Assembly (NCBI GenBank): GCA_003484265.1
Contig: DNDO01000001.1
Location: 609 to 7,626, forward strand
Direction: 5' to 3'
Origin: Anaerolineae bacterium
GTDB lineage: Bacteria > Chloroflexota > Anaerolineae > Anaerolineales > Villigracilaceae
Length of the DNA: 7,018 nucleotides
The position numbers and the translations under genes were made by a program. Positions within the stretch are counted from its first letter, which is position 1; each line of letters opens with the position of its first letter. Positions 6,563-7,018 of the stretch are shown in pieces. The notes below the pieces were generated by a model that saw only the letters and a list, made by a program, of their open reading frames with translations, was not told the origin of the DNA and made no database searches.

Positions 6563-7018
6563 TTAGAGATAAGGAATATTAACCTCTGATATTTTATTTT
6601 TCAACTCTTGAAGAAGTTCCATGGCGGTGCTTCTCTTTGCGGTCAGCAAATCGTTCATTTCTTCAGGGTCGCTTCGTATATCAAACAGTTTTACGAGACC
6701 TTCCTGTTCTATATTCCGGTAGCCAAAATAGTAAAGGAGTTTGTAATTGTCCCTGACCAGCATGGTGGAAGCCTGTGTTATTGGCGCGTATTGGAGATTG
6801 TCGTTCGCCCGCATGACATAAATACCGCGATTTGGAGCGGCGTCGTTGGCTGAAAACGGAGGCAATACCCTTCCCTCTGTCCATTCGGCTGGCTGTTGAC
6901 CGGTAATATGAATTAATGTAGGTAAGATGTCAATCGCGCTGGTGTTTTCGTGAATATCCATCCGGGTAGACCTGCCCGGCTCAAAAATCATCAAGGGGAT
7001 ACGAATTACGGGTTGATA
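6563..7018 (-). CDS. Sulfatase-fold hydrolase/transferase, C-terminal part (array copy 3, cut by the window end)
   Basis: The frame is open from the window edge to the TAA at 6565-6563 and gives about 151 residues. It begins YQPVIRIPLMIFEPGRSTR, which aligns with YEPVIRIPLMIFEPGRTTR of array copy 1, so the ATG near 6991 is internal and the true start lies beyond the window. Further matches to both complete paralogs are the TSAIDILPTLIHITGQ segment, the NRGIYVMRAN segment, YKLLYYFGY, and KLFDIRSDPEEMNDL, the closing motif of sulfatase-fold proteins. It ends IPYL, like the RPYL end of copy 1. It is more divergent than copies 1 and 2 are from each other. The catalytic signature, the twin-arginine leader and the metal-binding DH pair are outside the window, so it cannot be said whether this copy also has threonine at the nucleophile position. 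It lies 38 bases before array copy 2 in the direction of transcription and probably shares its transcript. Confidence 0.88.
   Translation of the reverse strand, partial: YQPVIRIPLMIFEPGRSTRMDIHENTSAIDILPTLIHITGQQPAEWTEGRVLPPFSANDAAPNRGIYVMRANDNLQYAPITQASTMLVRDNYKLLYYFGYRNIEQEGLVKLFDIRSDPEEMNDLLTAKRSTAMELLQELKNKISEVNIPYL

Noticed and set aside
3452..7018. Insertion sequence or phage origin of the tandem array
   Set aside because: No transposase, integrase, terminal inverted repeats or target duplications are visible; the repeats are explained by gene duplication.
1..7018. CRISPR array, tRNA, rRNA or a new defence system
   Set aside because: No regularly spaced short repeats, no tRNA-like cloverleaf or rRNA sequence, and no nuclease, helicase or toxin-like genes are seen; the window is fully occupied by metabolic and exported-enzyme genes.

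Overview
The window carries six protein-coding genes, two of them cut by the window edges. One reads on the plus strand and five on the minus strand, with almost no free intergenic space (the longest gap is 72 bases), so this is compact bacterial chromosome. The enolase is clearly bacterial. Moderate G+C, twin-arginine-type leaders on sulfatase-fold proteins and a B12-type radical SAM protein would fit an uncultured Chloroflexota (Anaerolineae-like) genome. That placement is inferred from general resemblance and no single feature proves it.

Layout from left to right. Positions 1-269 (+) hold the last 88 codons of a PLP-dependent enzyme of the D-cysteine desulfhydrase / ACC deaminase family. 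It converges on a 586-codon B12-binding-type radical SAM gene (304-2064, -), with an AT-rich hairpin at the junction. Next is a complete enolase gene, eno (2137-3432, -), whose true ATG lies four codons inside the longest open frame and has a good ribosome binding site. To its right is a tandem array of three paralogous, exported, alkaline-phosphatase-superfamily (sulfatase-fold) genes on the same strand: 3452-4987, 4980-6524 and 6563-7018, the last cut by the window end.

Transcription of the minus-strand block runs from high to low coordinates: third paralog, second paralog, first paralog, eno, radical SAM. Gaps are 38 bases, an 8-base overlap, 19 bases and 72 bases, so the three hydrolases and eno could be one transcription unit. 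A plausible sigma-70-like promoter inside the end of eno could serve the radical SAM gene separately. The radical SAM gene is also visibly more AT-rich than eno, so it may have a different history.

The most interesting point is the active site of the paralogs. They look like arylsulfatases in overall motif order, but the position that formylglycine-generating enzyme would modify (Cys or Ser in CxPxR) is threonine in both complete copies, and the Arg of that motif is also threonine. The visible ligand set is Asp, Thr, Asp, His, which resembles the Thr-nucleophile phosphotransferases of this superfamily (LtaS, EptA) more than true sulfatases. An automatic label of 'sulfatase' is therefore probably misleading about chemistry; the real substrate is not evident from the sequence.
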